This document shows, in pieces, positions 9,293-18,348 of a stretch of 64,000 bases of DNA. The stretch's first letter is position 1, and each line of letters starts with the position of its first letter. Source of the stretch: Exiguobacterium acetylicum DSM 20416 (GTDB taxonomy: Bacteria; Bacillota; Bacilli; Exiguobacteriales; Exiguobacteriaceae); NCBI RefSeq assembly GCF_000702605.1, contig NZ_JNIR01000001.1, forward strand, positions 1,354,501 to 1,418,500. Direction: 5' to 3'. The translations under genes and the position numbers were made by a program. The notes under the pieces were generated by a model. It was given only the letters and a program-made list of their open reading frames with translations, searched no databases and had not been told where the DNA came from.

Positions 9293-9353
9293 AAAAAACA
9301 CGATTCCGCACAAGCGACCTGAATGAACAAGTCACCTCGACGAAATCGTGTTT
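9293..9353 (-). terminator. Terminator of aldehyde dehydrogenase/DUF779 operon
   Basis: Outer arms AAACACGATT / AATCGTGTTT enclose an inner imperfect stem and are followed on the minus strand by TTTTTTGTTCG. It lies just after the DUF779 stop at 9363. Confidence 0.8.
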
Positions 9354-9362
9354 GAATCTTTT

Positions 9363-9731
9363 TTAACTTGATGCTGATAGTTCAGCATATTCCTCTTGCG
9401 TGAACGCACGGGAGCGTGTCAAAAAACGTTTCCCTTCGATACCCTCAAGAGAGAACATTCCGCCTCGACCATTCACGACATCAATGATGAGTTGCGTATG
9501 TTTCCAGTACTCATATTGATCTTCATGAATATAAAACGGACAACCACCGATCTCTCCTAGTTTTTTATCCTGATCCCCTAGAAATAGATCACCCTGCGCA
9601 AAACACATCGGGGAACTGCCATCGCAACAACCACCAGATTGATGAAACATCAACGGACCGTGCTTTTCTCTCAACTGGTCGATTAACTCTAAACAAGCTG
9701 CTGTCGCCTGAACACGTTCCACCATTTGCAT
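9363..9731 (-). CDS. DUF779 protein associated with aldehyde dehydrogenase
   Basis: 122-aa protein matching the DUF779 family, whose genes commonly sit beside acetaldehyde/aldehyde dehydrogenases. Family features visible are MFHQSGGCCDGSSPMC near residue 28, with a Cys pair that could bind metal, and CPFYIHEDQYEYWKHTQ near residue 64. The biochemical role is unknown; a structural or redox partner role for the dehydrogenase is only an inference from linkage. It starts 16 bp after the aldehyde dehydrogenase stop, so the two are surely co-transcribed. Confidence 0.88.
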   Translation of the reverse strand: MQMVERVQATAACLELIDQLREKHGPLMFHQSGGCCDGSSPMCFAQGDLFLGDQDKKLGEIGGCPFYIHEDQYEYWKHTQLIIDVVNGRGGMFSLEGIEGKRFLTRSRAFTQEEYAELSASS

Positions 9732-9747
9732 CCACGTCCTTTCCGAC

Positions 9748-11268
9748 TTAGAAGAAACCGAGTTTATTCGGGTTATAGCTAACGAGTAGGTTTTTCGTCC
9801 GTTGGTAATGGTTAAGCATCATCTTATGGTTTTCGCGTCCGATACCCGACATTTTGTAACCACCAAATGCCGCGTGAGCTGGATATTGGTGATAACAGTT
9901 CGTCCAGACGCGTCCTGCTTCGATCGCACGACCAAACCGGTACGCACGGTTCATATCGCGCGTCCAAACACCGGCACCAAGACCGTACAACGTATCATTC
10001 GCAATTTCGAGCGCTTCTTCTTCCGTCTTGAAGGTCGTGACCGACAAGACCGGTCCGAAAATTTCTTCTTGGAAGATTCGCATCTTGTTATGCCCTTTAA
10101 AGATCGTTGGTTGGATGTAATATCCTTCTGCGAGATCCCCTTCGAGCATGTTACGCTCTCCACCGACGAGACACTCTGCGCCTTCAGATTTCCCGATTTC
10201 AAGATATGAAAGGATTTTCTCCATCTGTTCGTTCGAAGCTTGAGCCCCCATCATGACGTCCGAATCAAGAGGATTTCCGATCTTGATGGCTTTGACGCGC
10301 TCAAGAACACGTTCCATGAACGGCTCGTAAATTGATTCTTGAATCAAGGCACGCGACGGACACGTACAGACTTCTCCTTGGTTCAATGCAAACATCAGTA
10401 ATCCTTCGATTGCTTTATCGAAGAAGGCATCATCTGCCTGCATGATATCTTCGAAGAAGATGTTCGGTGATTTCCCACCAAGCTCGAGTGTGACCGGAAT
10501 CAGGTTCTGTGATGCGTACTGCATGATCAAACGTCCTGTCGTCGTCTCACCCGTAAAGGCGATTTTGGCGATTCGTTTGCTTGAAGCGAGTGGTTTCCCT
10601 GCCTCAAGACCAAATCCATTGACGATGTTAAGAACACCTGGTGGAAGTAAGTCTTCGATGAGTTCAACGAGTACCATGATGCTCGCTGGTGTTTGTTCTG
10701 CTGGTTTTAAGACCACACAGTTTCCTGCCGCGAGAGCTGGTGCTAATTTCCAGACAGCCATTAAAAGCGGGAAGTTCCACGGAATGATTTGACCGACGAC
10801 GCCAAGTGGCTCATGGAAGTGATACGCGACCGTATCTTGGTCAAGTTCACCGACCGAACCTTCTTGGGCACGGATGACGCCGGCGAAATAGCGGAAGTGA
10901 TCAATTGCAAGCGGTAAATCCGCGTTGAGTGTCTCACGGACCGCTTTCCCGTTCTCAAGTGTCTCTGCATAAGCGAGCATCTCAAGGTTTTCTTCCATCC
11001 GATTCGCGATTTTATTTAAAATGTTTGAACGTTCCGTTACAGAGGTCTTCCCCCATGCTTCTTTTGCGGCATGCGCTGCGTCAAGAGCCAGTTCGATGTC
11101 TTCCTTACCGGAACGAGCGACTTGGCACAATACTTTACCGGTGACAGGTGTTACATTATCAAAATATTCTCCCCCGACAGGTGCCGTCCACTTTCCATTG
11201 ATGTAATTTTCATACCGTTCCTTGTACTGTACTTTTGACCCTTGCTTGTTCGGAATGTCATAAATCAT
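9748..11268 (-). CDS. NAD-dependent aldehyde dehydrogenase
   Basis: 506-aa aldehyde dehydrogenase that oxidises aldehydes (probably acetaldehyde) to acids with NAD. The catalytic Cys lies in GEVCTCPSR (about residue 302) and the general-base Glu in [10 protein letters not shown]. The cofactor loop is [10 protein letters not shown], and the N-terminal fold has [13 protein letters not shown]. Length and the DUF779 neighbour place it in the ExaC/AldA acetaldehyde dehydrogenase group. The ATG is preceded by GGAGG at 9 bp. A near-perfect cre lies 50 bp upstream, suggesting catabolite control. Confidence 0.93.
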   Translation of the reverse strand: MIYDIPNKQGSKVQYKERYENYINGKWTAPVGGEYFDNVTPVTGKVLCQVARSGKEDIELALDAAHAAKEAWGKTSVTERSNILNKIANRMEENLEMLAYAETLENGKAVRETLNADLPLAIDHFRYFAGVIRAQEGSVGELDQDTVAYHFHEPLGVVGQIIPWNFPLLMAVWKLAPALAAGNCVVLKPAEQTPASIMVLVELIEDLLPPGVLNIVNGFGLEAGKPLASSKRIAKIAFTGETTTGRLIMQYASQNLIPVTLELGGKSPNIFFEDIMQADDAFFDKAIEGLLMFALNQGEVCTCPSRALIQESIYEPFMERVLERVKAIKIGNPLDSDVMMGAQASNEQMEKILSYLEIGKSEGAECLVGGERNMLEGDLAEGYYIQPTIFKGHNKMRIFQEEIFGPVLSVTTFKTEEEALEIANDTLYGLGAGVWTRDMNRAYRFGRAIEAGRVWTNCYHQYPAHAAFGGYKMSGIGRENHKMMLNHYQRTKNLLVSYNPNKLGFF

Positions 11269-11317
11269 GCGTTACTTCCTCCCTCAACTAAAATGGTCAA
11301 GCAGTGAGACGGATGCT

Positions 11318-11331
11318 TGTATGCGCTTACA
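11318..11331. promoter_or_regulatory. cre-like site upstream of aldehyde dehydrogenase
   Basis: TGTATGCGCTTACA matches the cre consensus TGWNANCGNTNWCA at all fixed positions but one (position 5). It sits about 50 bp upstream of the aldehyde dehydrogenase start. Confidence 0.5.
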
Positions 11332-11425
11332 TTTTAATATAGGCTAAAACAGCCCTCTCGATACCATCGTACCAAAATTATATGAAAAGTCAAAAAATTC
11401 CGGTAAATATCTGTGATTTTTTTCG

Positions 11426-11457
11426 AAAAAAACATCTCCGTTTTCAGGAGATGTTTT
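11426..11457 (-). terminator. Terminator after the DksA/TraR-type gene
   Basis: The perfect stem AAAACATCTCC / GGAGATGTTTT has a 7-nt loop and is followed by a T-run on the minus strand, 4 bp past the gene at 11462. Confidence 0.9.
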
Positions 11458-11461
11458 ACGA

Positions 11462-11986
11462 TCAAGACCGTGTCGGGTCAATCCCGTCTTCTTGGTCAGA
11501 CGGTGTATCGGAACTACCAAAGTCACTCACTTTCGAGAAACCGTCCGTATCACCGTCGATGTCTTTTCCGCGGGCTGTGACCGATGGATCAAGTACATCT
11601 TCTTCGCTTGGTCGTGAATTCGGATCGTTCTCATTTTGTGCAGCTTCTTCTTTAGCATGCTCGATACATAATAACGTCTCCGGAATGATATCAAGACGTT
11701 CAATCTCAATCTCTTTTCCGCATACTTCACAAATCCCGTACGTTCCGTCTTCAATCGCTTTAAGAGCACGATCCACATCCGACAGCATGTCTTCTTGCAT
11801 ATCCGTGATCGCTTGATCGCGTTCCCGCAAGAACAGTTCATCGCCGGAATCGGCAGGATGATTATCGTAACTCGACAATTCACCTTCATCGTAATCGGTA
11901 TCGCGTTGTTCGATGTTTGATGTCGTCTTCTCTTTTTCCTTTAATAACCGTTGCTTGAATTCTTCCGTCTGTTGTTTAGATAACAT
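11462..11986 (-). CDS. DksA/TraR-type zinc-finger stress protein (YocK/YteA-like)
   Basis: 174-aa protein of the TraR/DksA C4-type zinc-finger family, like the Bacillus general stress protein YocK (GSP16O) and YteA. The N-terminal half is a charged helical hairpin (QTEEFKQRLLKEKEK onward). The finger reads GICEVCGKEI then LLCIEHAKEE, so the second pair is C..H rather than CxxC as I read it. DksA relatives act in the secondary channel of RNA polymerase; whether this one does is unknown. A SigB-like promoter (12027-12052) lies directly upstream, in keeping with a general stress role. The ATG at 11986 has GGGGAG upstream. Confidence 0.85.
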   Translation of the reverse strand: MLSKQQTEEFKQRLLKEKEKTTSNIEQRDTDYDEGELSSYDNHPADSGDELFLRERDQAITDMQEDMLSDVDRALKAIEDGTYGICEVCGKEIEIERLDIIPETLLCIEHAKEEAAQNENDPNSRPSEEDVLDPSVTARGKDIDGDTDGFSKVSDFGSSDTPSDQEDGIDPTRS

Positions 11987-12026
11987 GATTGTTCGACTCC
12001 CCTTCGTTAGTACCTCTGTTAAGAAT

Positions 12027-12052
12027 GTAGCCTATTCGGAGAAGAGTTAAAC
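12027..12052 (-). promoter_or_regulatory. Candidate SigB promoter of the YocK-like gene
   Basis: The minus strand has GTTTAA (12047-12052), a 14-bp spacer and GGCTAC (12027-12032). The -35 is identical to the Bacillus SigB consensus GTTTAA and the -10 matches GGGTAT at four of six positions. Spacing is ideal and the gene product resembles a known SigB-regulon protein. Confidence 0.55.
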
Positions 12053-12054
12053 CA

Positions 12055-12852
12055 TCAGGAACATTTGTAAGAACGAATCGATCCGTGAAGATCGCAGATG
12101 ACCGTCATACATTCATTTCCATCATTAAAGCAAATCTGATGCGACCGTCCGTTTTTGGATGTCGTGATATCGTCAATCCACAGTTGCGAAGCATCTGCCG
12201 AAGACAACATGGCGATTTTGTCGCGAATCATGAATAAATCAAACGGTAACAGATTCAAGGATTGAATCGTTAAACCGTGCTTCCGGAAAAGTGGATCAAG
12301 CTGATATTGCGAGAGACTATACAAACACTTCTCCGCCCCACCAATCAACAACTGAATCGAATGGGAGGGTTCATGACTATCGATTCGCTCCTTATGGAGG
12401 ATGATTCGTCCTCGAACACCAGATTCATTGAAAATCCGTTGCGTATCCTCTTGTGAAAGACGTGGTCCACCATCTTTGACCTTTAGAACGATGTGAGCGA
12501 ATTCTGCGAAATCTGGTTTTCCAATTTCAAGCGCCGGGATATGACGGACTTCTTCACGTTCAATGATTTCAATCAAGTCACGCTCGACTTGGACACTGAC
12601 CGTATCTGTTGAAAAGACACGGACGTCGATCACGAATTGATCGAGTACCGCATTTACTTCGATCGTGTATGTTAAATCAAGGTTTTTTTCTTGTTCAACC
12701 AACAATCGATTCAAGATAAGTTGATGCAATAAATGGACTGGTGTGCGTGAAGAAAATTGACTCGAATAAATCAAATGCTTCGGTCCGGTTCCTTTTGTTG
12801 CTTTTGGTCGTGCTCCGTTTAATCTATATACGTTTACTTTATAATTCAACAT
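12055..12852 (-). CDS. Conserved-looking protein of unknown function
   Basis: A 265-aa protein I do not recognise. No signal peptide, membrane segment or known catalytic motif stands out. It is mixed alpha/beta with evenly spread charge (for example VERDLIEIIEREEVRHIP and HIVLKVKDGGPRLSQ). I chose the ATG at 12852 because GAGAAGGTG lies about 8 bp upstream; the frame stays open 38 codons further up, but that extension is AT-rich, hydrophobic and lacks a ribosome site. It is followed closely by the YocK-like gene, which has its own promoter. No operon partner suggests its role. Confidence 0.7.
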   Translation of the reverse strand: MLNYKVNVYRLNGARPKATKGTGPKHLIYSSQFSSRTPVHLLHQLILNRLLVEQEKNLDLTYTIEVNAVLDQFVIDVRVFSTDTVSVQVERDLIEIIEREEVRHIPALEIGKPDFAEFAHIVLKVKDGGPRLSQEDTQRIFNESGVRGRIILHKERIDSHEPSHSIQLLIGGAEKCLYSLSQYQLDPLFRKHGLTIQSLNLLPFDLFMIRDKIAMLSSADASQLWIDDITTSKNGRSHQICFNDGNECMTVICDLHGSIRSYKCS

Positions 12853-13039
12853 ATGATCACCTTCTCTTACCTGAAAAATCGGAATAGAGATGTTCCGTTC
12901 ATATAGCGTACAATGTATTTTAATCACTAAATATTCGTTTTCGAATATTCCAAATTTAATATACAAATTGTAATCAAATTGTGATAGAAGATTCTTAAAA
13001 ACAGATCTTTTCTATGATACCATTTCGCATTAAAGTCAA

Positions 13040-13075
13040 AAAAAAACACCTTCCACAAGATGTGAAAGGTGTTTG
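13040..13075 (-). terminator. Terminator of mtlAFD operon
   Basis: The stem AAACACCTTtCACA / TGTGgAAGGTGTTT is followed by nine T on the minus strand, 20 bp after the mtlD stop. Confidence 0.9.
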
Positions 13076-13095
13076 ACACACAAGAGTATTCTTTC

Positions 13096-14238
13096 TTAAG
13101 CAATCGAATTGACTTGTTGTTGCATTGCTTCATAATGTTCGATGATTCGAGATCCAAGTGGATCCGTTGCTGACAGTTGTAGATATGCGTTCAGCGCATC
13201 TTCGATTCCATGTTTTATAATATACGCATTTAATTCTGAAGATTCTGAATCATCCGGGTCGAAATAGGTTAGGGCTGCTGCGATGCCGCGTGCTAATCCA
13301 TCTGCTTCGATGCCGCGTTCCATCAATTCTTTCGCTGGTTTAACGAGTCGGTCGCTTGGACTCAGTTTACGAATCGGTGAACGAGCAACCCGAATGATTT
13401 CATCATGAATCCGCGGGTTTTCAAATCGTTTCATATTCTTTTGGATATACGCACTATGGTCGACTGGGTTAAAGCCGTACTTTTCAAGTAACAACCACCC
13501 TGTTTCGTAAAGTGCTGTCTGGACACCACGACGGATGCGTGGATCTGTTAAACTTTCAGCGATCGTCTCTTTTTGGAACAATGCTCCGAGGTACGATGCG
13601 ATCGCATGTCCTGTGTTGACGGTGAACAGTTTCCGCTCGATGAACGGTTCAATGTTCTCGACATAGGTGACGCCTTCGATCCGTGGATAGGCTTCCGGTA
13701 ATCCAGTCGTCTCGATCACCCATTCGAAGAATTCTTCCACTTCGACGTATAACGGGTCTTCATGATGTTGAAGCGGCACGATCCGGTCAACCGCCGCATT
13801 TGGGAAATACCAGTTCTCCTCTAACGGCTGATGTTTCGCCACCTCTGCTTGCAAGTGTTTTGACCCACCAATCATGTTTTCACATGCAATGACGTAGACA
13901 GGTGCCTGTTGATCACGTTGACGTAACCCTTCCGCAATCAATGGAGCGACTTTCGACAACAAGGTAGGTCCGACGGCCGTCGTAATGACATCCGCTTCCC
14001 GAATCACGTCGATGACTTGTTCTGCTTCAGATATACTGTTGAGCGCCGTCACGCCGTCGACGCGCTCACGCCCTCCCTGTTCAGAGGCATAACCGACTTC
14101 ATAGGTATGTCGTGCTTTTAATGCATCGACGACCGTCGTATTGACATCTACGAAACAGACTTCGTAACCCGTCTTAACGAGTTGTAAGCCGATGAACCCA
14201 CGTCCGATGTTACCGGCACCAAAATGAATGGCTTTCAT
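13096..14238 (-). CDS. mtlD: Mannitol-1-phosphate 5-dehydrogenase
   Basis: Oxidises mannitol 1-phosphate to fructose 6-phosphate with NAD, the step after PTS uptake. The 380-aa length is standard. The Rossmann motif is GAGNIGRGFIG at residues 7-17. The active-site segment around YVENIEPFIERKLFTVNTGHA (read here in part: FIERKLFTVNTGH) contains the catalytic Lys near residue 213. It is the last gene of mtlA-mtlF-mtlD, starts 2 bp after the mtlF stop, and is followed by a strong terminator. Confidence 0.97.
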   Translation of the reverse strand: MKAIHFGAGNIGRGFIGLQLVKTGYEVCFVDVNTTVVDALKARHTYEVGYASEQGGRERVDGVTALNSISEAEQVIDVIREADVITTAVGPTLLSKVAPLIAEGLRQRDQQAPVYVIACENMIGGSKHLQAEVAKHQPLEENWYFPNAAVDRIVPLQHHEDPLYVEVEEFFEWVIETTGLPEAYPRIEGVTYVENIEPFIERKLFTVNTGHAIASYLGALFQKETIAESLTDPRIRRGVQTALYETGWLLLEKYGFNPVDHSAYIQKNMKRFENPRIHDEIIRVARSPIRKLSPSDRLVKPAKELMERGIEADGLARGIAAALTYFDPDDSESSELNAYIIKHGIEDALNAYLQLSATDPLGSRIIEHYEAMQQQVNSIA

Positions 14239-14240
14239 GC

Positions 14241-14678
14241 TTACACCTCCGCTGTCAATAAGGCGATGATTTCTTCTTTGGATGTCGCTTTCACAATACG
14301 CTCGACGTTCTCCTCATCAGAGCAAATGACCGCGATATTCGATAGCAACTCGAGGTGTTCGTCACCGACACCAGCGATGCCGATGACGAGTCGTGCTTGT
14401 TCCGTTCCGAACGCTACGCCTTGCGGTACTTGTAGAATCGAAAGTCCTGTCTTCTTGACCTGCGATTTAGCTGACTCTGTTCCGTGGGGAATCGCGACAT
14501 GGTTGCCAATATAGACCGTCGATAAAGCATGACGCTCCTGCATTGAGTCGATGTAACCGGCTTCGACATATCCGTGATCGACGAGGAGTTGACCGGCAGC
14601 CGTAATGGCTGCCGTCTCGTCTGCGAATTGTTGGTCAAGTAATACGAGTTCCGGTGAAAGGTTCATTGTCGTTGTCAT
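14241..14678 (-). CDS. mtlF: Mannitol PTS EIIA component
   Basis: Soluble EIIA domain that passes phosphate from HPr to the IIB domain of MtlA. At 145 aa it has the usual length. The phosphorylated His lies in HVAIPHGTE, and the motif GIAGVGDEHLELL is typical of EIIA-Mtl. The ATG at 14678 is preceded by AAGGAGGAATAAAC, a strong ribosome site; the longer open frame upstream overlaps the mtlA coding end and is not used. It lies 34 bp after mtlA and touches mtlD. Confidence 0.95.
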   Translation of the reverse strand: MTTTMNLSPELVLLDQQFADETAAITAAGQLLVDHGYVEAGYIDSMQERHALSTVYIGNHVAIPHGTESAKSQVKKTGLSILQVPQGVAFGTEQARLVIGIAGVGDEHLELLSNIAVICSDEENVERIVKATSKEEIIALLTAEV

Positions 14679-14712
14679 GTTTATTCCTCCTTGAGTGTCT
14701 CTATCTTTATCT

Positions 14713-16143
14713 TTAAGAAATTTTATTCCGTGCTGTTTCGATCTCATGGACGAGTTGGTCATAATAACCGGCATTCAGGAAGTTATCGACTGACCGATGT
14801 TCTGCCGTTGGTACCTGTTCCATCGCCCGCTCCGTCAAATCACGATGCGTAATGATCAGTTCAGCGTTTTGCGGCAGTTGGCTGATCGACGTATTCGTTA
14901 CCTTGATCGGTAACCCCGCCTTATTGATTTTATTGCGAAGGACGGATGCTCCCATCGCACTCGATCCCATACCAGCGTCACAAGCGAAAATGATATGTTC
15001 GACTTCCGCAAGTGGTTTGGCATCAGCTGAAACGAGTGTCGAAGCAATCGATTGTTTTCCTTTCATCGCACTGACGTTCGCGCTTGCTTCTTCGAGTGAT
15101 GTCTCTTTTGCTTTGCTTGTCTTCAGCAGGACAGTCGATACAACGAATGTCACGGACGCTGACACAAGGACACCGGCGATCAATCCGATGTAAGAGCCGC
15201 GGGATGCCATCGCAAGGACAGCGATGATACTACCTGGTGAAGCAGGTGCGACTAAACCAACATCAAATAAGACGAATGTGAGGATTCCACTCATACCACC
15301 TGCGATCATCGCAAGCAACAAGACCGGCTTCATCAAGACATACGGGAAGTAGATTTCGTGAATCCCACCAATGAATTGAATGAACGCAGCGCCCGGTGCT
15401 GTTTTCTTCGCTGCACCAGAACCGAAGAACGAGTAAGCGAGTAACAATCCGAGACCCGGACCCGGGTTGGCTTCGAGTAAGAACAGTACCGATTTCCCTG
15501 CTTCATTCACTTGGTCGAGACCAAGCGGACTTAAGATACCGTGGTTGATTGCATTGTTTAAGAACAAGATTTTTGCTGGTTCAATGAACAAACTGGCTAG
15601 TGGTAGCAAATGTGCACTGACGATTGCACCAACTGCTGCCGCCATGATGTCGTCGAGACCTGTCATGAGTGGTCCGAATACTTTGAATCCACCGAGCATC
15701 AACAAGCCACCGATGATTCCGACCGAGAAGTTATTGACGAGCATCTCGAGACCTGGTTTGACTTTTCCTTCGATGAGATGATCAAACTTTTTGATGACGT
15801 ATCCGCCAAGTGGTCCCATGATCATGGCACCAAGGAACATCGGAATCTCTGTTCCGACGATGACCCCCATCGTCGCGAGCGTCCCGACGACGCCCCCTCT
15901 GACGTCATGCATTAACTTTCCGCCTGTGTATCCGATCAGCAATGGTAAGAGATAGGTGATCGTCGGACCGACGAGTTCACCGAGTTCCTTGTTCGGTGCC
16001 CACCCAGTCGGGATGAACAGTGCCGTGATGATCCCCCATGCGATGAATGCACCGATGTTCGGCATGACCATACCGCTTAAAAAGCTTCCGAACCGTTGAA
16101 CTTGAACACGGATGCCCCGTGCTCCATTTTGAGCTGTCGCCAT
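14713..16143 (-). CDS. mtlA: Mannitol PTS EIICB component
   Basis: Membrane permease that imports and phosphorylates mannitol. The 476 aa comprise an N-terminal EIIC domain with about 8-10 hydrophobic segments (residues 20-340; motif GGIHEIYFPYVLM contains the conserved GIHE). A linker and a C-terminal EIIB domain follow, whose phospho-Cys lies in ACDAGMGSSAMGAS near residue 385. EIIA is a separate gene (mtlF). ATG 16143 has GGAGG at 8 bp; an ATG five codons upstream overlaps that site. It is the first gene of the operon, with a cre-like site upstream. Confidence 0.96.
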   Translation of the reverse strand: MATAQNGARGIRVQVQRFGSFLSGMVMPNIGAFIAWGIITALFIPTGWAPNKELGELVGPTITYLLPLLIGYTGGKLMHDVRGGVVGTLATMGVIVGTEIPMFLGAMIMGPLGGYVIKKFDHLIEGKVKPGLEMLVNNFSVGIIGGLLMLGGFKVFGPLMTGLDDIMAAAVGAIVSAHLLPLASLFIEPAKILFLNNAINHGILSPLGLDQVNEAGKSVLFLLEANPGPGLGLLLAYSFFGSGAAKKTAPGAAFIQFIGGIHEIYFPYVLMKPVLLLAMIAGGMSGILTFVLFDVGLVAPASPGSIIAVLAMASRGSYIGLIAGVLVSASVTFVVSTVLLKTSKAKETSLEEASANVSAMKGKQSIASTLVSADAKPLAEVEHIIFACDAGMGSSAMGASVLRNKINKAGLPIKVTNTSISQLPQNAELIITHRDLTERAMEQVPTAEHRSVDNFLNAGYYDQLVHEIETARNKIS

Positions 16144-16213
16144 TGCGTTAGCCTCCATTTCGTGTATGAGTTGATATGATGATTGCGTTGCTATGCCCTT
16201 ATTGTAAGAGCAC

Positions 16214-16227
16214 TGCAAGCGCTTACT
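16214..16227. promoter_or_regulatory. cre-like site upstream of mtlA
   Basis: TGCAAGCGCTTACT resembles cre, with two departures from TGWNANCGNTNWCA, and contains the core AAGCGCTT. It lies 71 bp upstream of mtlA, between it and the mtlR terminator. Confidence 0.4.
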
Positions 16228-16293
16228 CAATCTTTCCTAGTTCAGTCTTTGTCCAAGAAGTTGGACAGACCGGAAAGAAGCCTGCCTGACGTG

Positions 16294-16336
16294 AAAAAAT
16301 CCCTGTCACTTCAGGAATGGAGTGACAGGGATTTTT
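16294..16336 (-). terminator. Terminator of IIB-mtlR unit
   Basis: A long stem (AAATCCCTGTCACT with AGTGACAGGGATTT) flanks a short loop and ends in TTTTTT on the minus strand. It starts at the mtlR stop codon, so mtlR is not co-transcribed with mtlA. Confidence 0.9.
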
Positions 16337-18348
16337 CAAGTGTGACCAAGGAATTGATCAATGACCGTTCGAAACGTCCGATTTATAAGCAGACGAATCG
16401 TCTGTTCCTCCCCGAACTCGAATTGATCCATTTGTTCAGGGCTCTCGATGATTGCGGCACTGATCGAACTGAGTAATTCAAGCAGTTCATTCGAGGTCTC
16501 TTCCGGTGCGACCAAGACGAGGAGCCGTTCGACGGATTGTGACTGTTGATCCATTCCGAGTAAGTCGATCGGTTCAGGCAATTCAAAGATGAGGAATCCC
16601 CCTCGTTGGATCGTCGCATCGCGTCCGTGAAACAGCGCAAGCCGTGTTCCCGGAATACCGAGACCTGACATCTCATGACGACGCAACAATTGTGTCGAGA
16701 GTGATACTGCTGATTTCGCTAATCCTTGGTCGACCATGCGCGTACTGATCTCAAACAATAGCGATTCAATCCCATCGCCTACTCGCTCTAACCGTCCCAT
16801 TCGGAATCCGTCCGATACTTGAATGGACGACGCAACGAGCCGATGCAATTGCTCAAGATCAAGCCATTCCGTTTTCGTCTTTCGCGGTGCCGGCTGAAAG
16901 GATTTAGGCAAGGCGAGAATTAATTTCCGGATCCGTTCGACCTCATCCTGAGGAAGCAACGGGTTGACAAGAAGATGTGGTGGGCGGATGTCAGGTAACG
17001 GTACAGTCGACAAAACGAAGTCGTACGAGTCGATCGGTAATCGTTCGATACCAAACAGCGACGAGTTATCGATATGCTCGAGTTCAGCGAATTCTTGACG
17101 CAACCGATTCATCAGTAACTTTGAGGAACCAAGTCCAGCAGAGCAGACGACTAATACGCGATAAGGTAGTTTCGGTGTCGGTTTGCTGAGAACGGCCCCG
17201 AAATGCATGACCCAAAATGCTAAATCCACGTCTTCAAATGTCGCATCGGTGAAGATCGATAGCGCTGCTTGTTTGACCGCATCAAACAAACGTGGATATT
17301 CTCGTTCAATTTGTTTGATGACATAGGACGGATTGACGCTATTTTGACGCGTATACGATTGAATATGCGAGACGAGTCCGCGTTCTAGCGCAAGGTCCTT
17401 CGTAAAGTTCGTTCCGTATAATAAGGAGACATGTTCAATCAATCGTTTTACACGAAGGCGTGTGACGAGTTCCTCCGTATCTCCTGCGTCCGATTGAAAG
17501 AACGCGCGCAACTCTTCTGATAACCATTGACGTTCGGAAATCGACAATGTTTCAGGTAATCGCTCTTCGACGCGTTCCACCCATTTGAGGATTTCGACCG
17601 GATACGCTTTTAACTCATATCGCATTGGAAACGGATCTTTGCGCAACGCTTGTAAAGCTAAGCTGAGTGTCGCGCGCATGATTTGTCGATCATTGAGACG
17701 CCCTTCTTTCGTCAATGGCGCAATGACCGCGTACGCTTGATTGATCATCTCAAGCCAGGATGTTCGGTTCATGCGTAACAGATGGGGTAACTGATCGGCG
17801 TCTCCTTGTAACAATCGATAGAAAGCGAGAACATCCCATTGCGTAAAGATCAATGAGATCAATAAGCGTCGTTTGTTGATCTCTTCACCGATTATTTCGG
17901 CACCAATGCCTTTTTTGCGTTTGATTTCAAGGTCATATTGCAGAAACCACTCATCGATTCGCTCTAAATCCTGGCTGACCGTGCTCGGTGCCACATACAT
18001 CGCATGGGCGATTGCCTGTAATTTGACCATCCCGTTTTCTTGCAGTAGCCGATACGCTAACTCGACTTGGCGATCTTCAGCGTTCGGTAATTGTTTATGT
18101 GACAACAAGAGTTGGTCCCGTAATACATGTTTGGCTTCGTCTGTTCCTTCAATTAAGAGGCCTCTGCCGCGGACATATGTCAAACGCAAGTCATGATCTT
18201 CTAAAGATTGGGCAAGACGATCGCGTTCACGTTGAATCGTTCGTTCCGATGTCTCGAGCGTTTCCGCGATCTCTTGTATTTGAACAGGTTCTTCGCGTGA
18301 TAAGAGGAAAAATAAGATATCATGTTCCCGTGGTGTAAATTCAGTCAT
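16336..18348 (-). CDS. mtlR: Mannitol operon transcriptional activator (PRD-type)
   Basis: PTS-controlled DNA-binding activator of the mtl genes. The 670 aa show an N-terminal DeoR/Mga-type helix-turn-helix (TPREHDILFFLL, IAETLETSERTIQRE) and a second HTH near residues 95-130. Two PTS regulation domains follow (about 185-390), then a IIB-Gat-like domain with Cys in VVCSAGLGSSKLL. The C-terminal EIIA-Mtl-like domain has a phosphorylatable His in LALFHGRD. This is the MtlR layout of Geobacillus and Bacillus. Its ATG overlaps the stop of the upstream IIB gene by 8 bp, so the two are translationally coupled. Confidence 0.93.
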   Translation of the reverse strand: MTEFTPREHDILFFLLSREEPVQIQEIAETLETSERTIQRERDRLAQSLEDHDLRLTYVRGRGLLIEGTDEAKHVLRDQLLLSHKQLPNAEDRQVELAYRLLQENGMVKLQAIAHAMYVAPSTVSQDLERIDEWFLQYDLEIKRKKGIGAEIIGEEINKRRLLISLIFTQWDVLAFYRLLQGDADQLPHLLRMNRTSWLEMINQAYAVIAPLTKEGRLNDRQIMRATLSLALQALRKDPFPMRYELKAYPVEILKWVERVEERLPETLSISERQWLSEELRAFFQSDAGDTEELVTRLRVKRLIEHVSLLYGTNFTKDLALERGLVSHIQSYTRQNSVNPSYVIKQIEREYPRLFDAVKQAALSIFTDATFEDVDLAFWVMHFGAVLSKPTPKLPYRVLVVCSAGLGSSKLLMNRLRQEFAELEHIDNSSLFGIERLPIDSYDFVLSTVPLPDIRPPHLLVNPLLPQDEVERIRKLILALPKSFQPAPRKTKTEWLDLEQLHRLVASSIQVSDGFRMGRLERVGDGIESLLFEISTRMVDQGLAKSAVSLSTQLLRRHEMSGLGIPGTRLALFHGRDATIQRGGFLIFELPEPIDLLGMDQQSQSVERLLVLVAPEETSNELLELLSSISAAIIESPEQMDQFEFGEEQTIRLLINRTFRTVIDQFLGHT

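Noticed and set aside
13040-13075. Hairpin before mtlD as an attenuator
   Set aside because: It lies downstream of mtlD on the coding strand and has a T-run, so it is a plain terminator.
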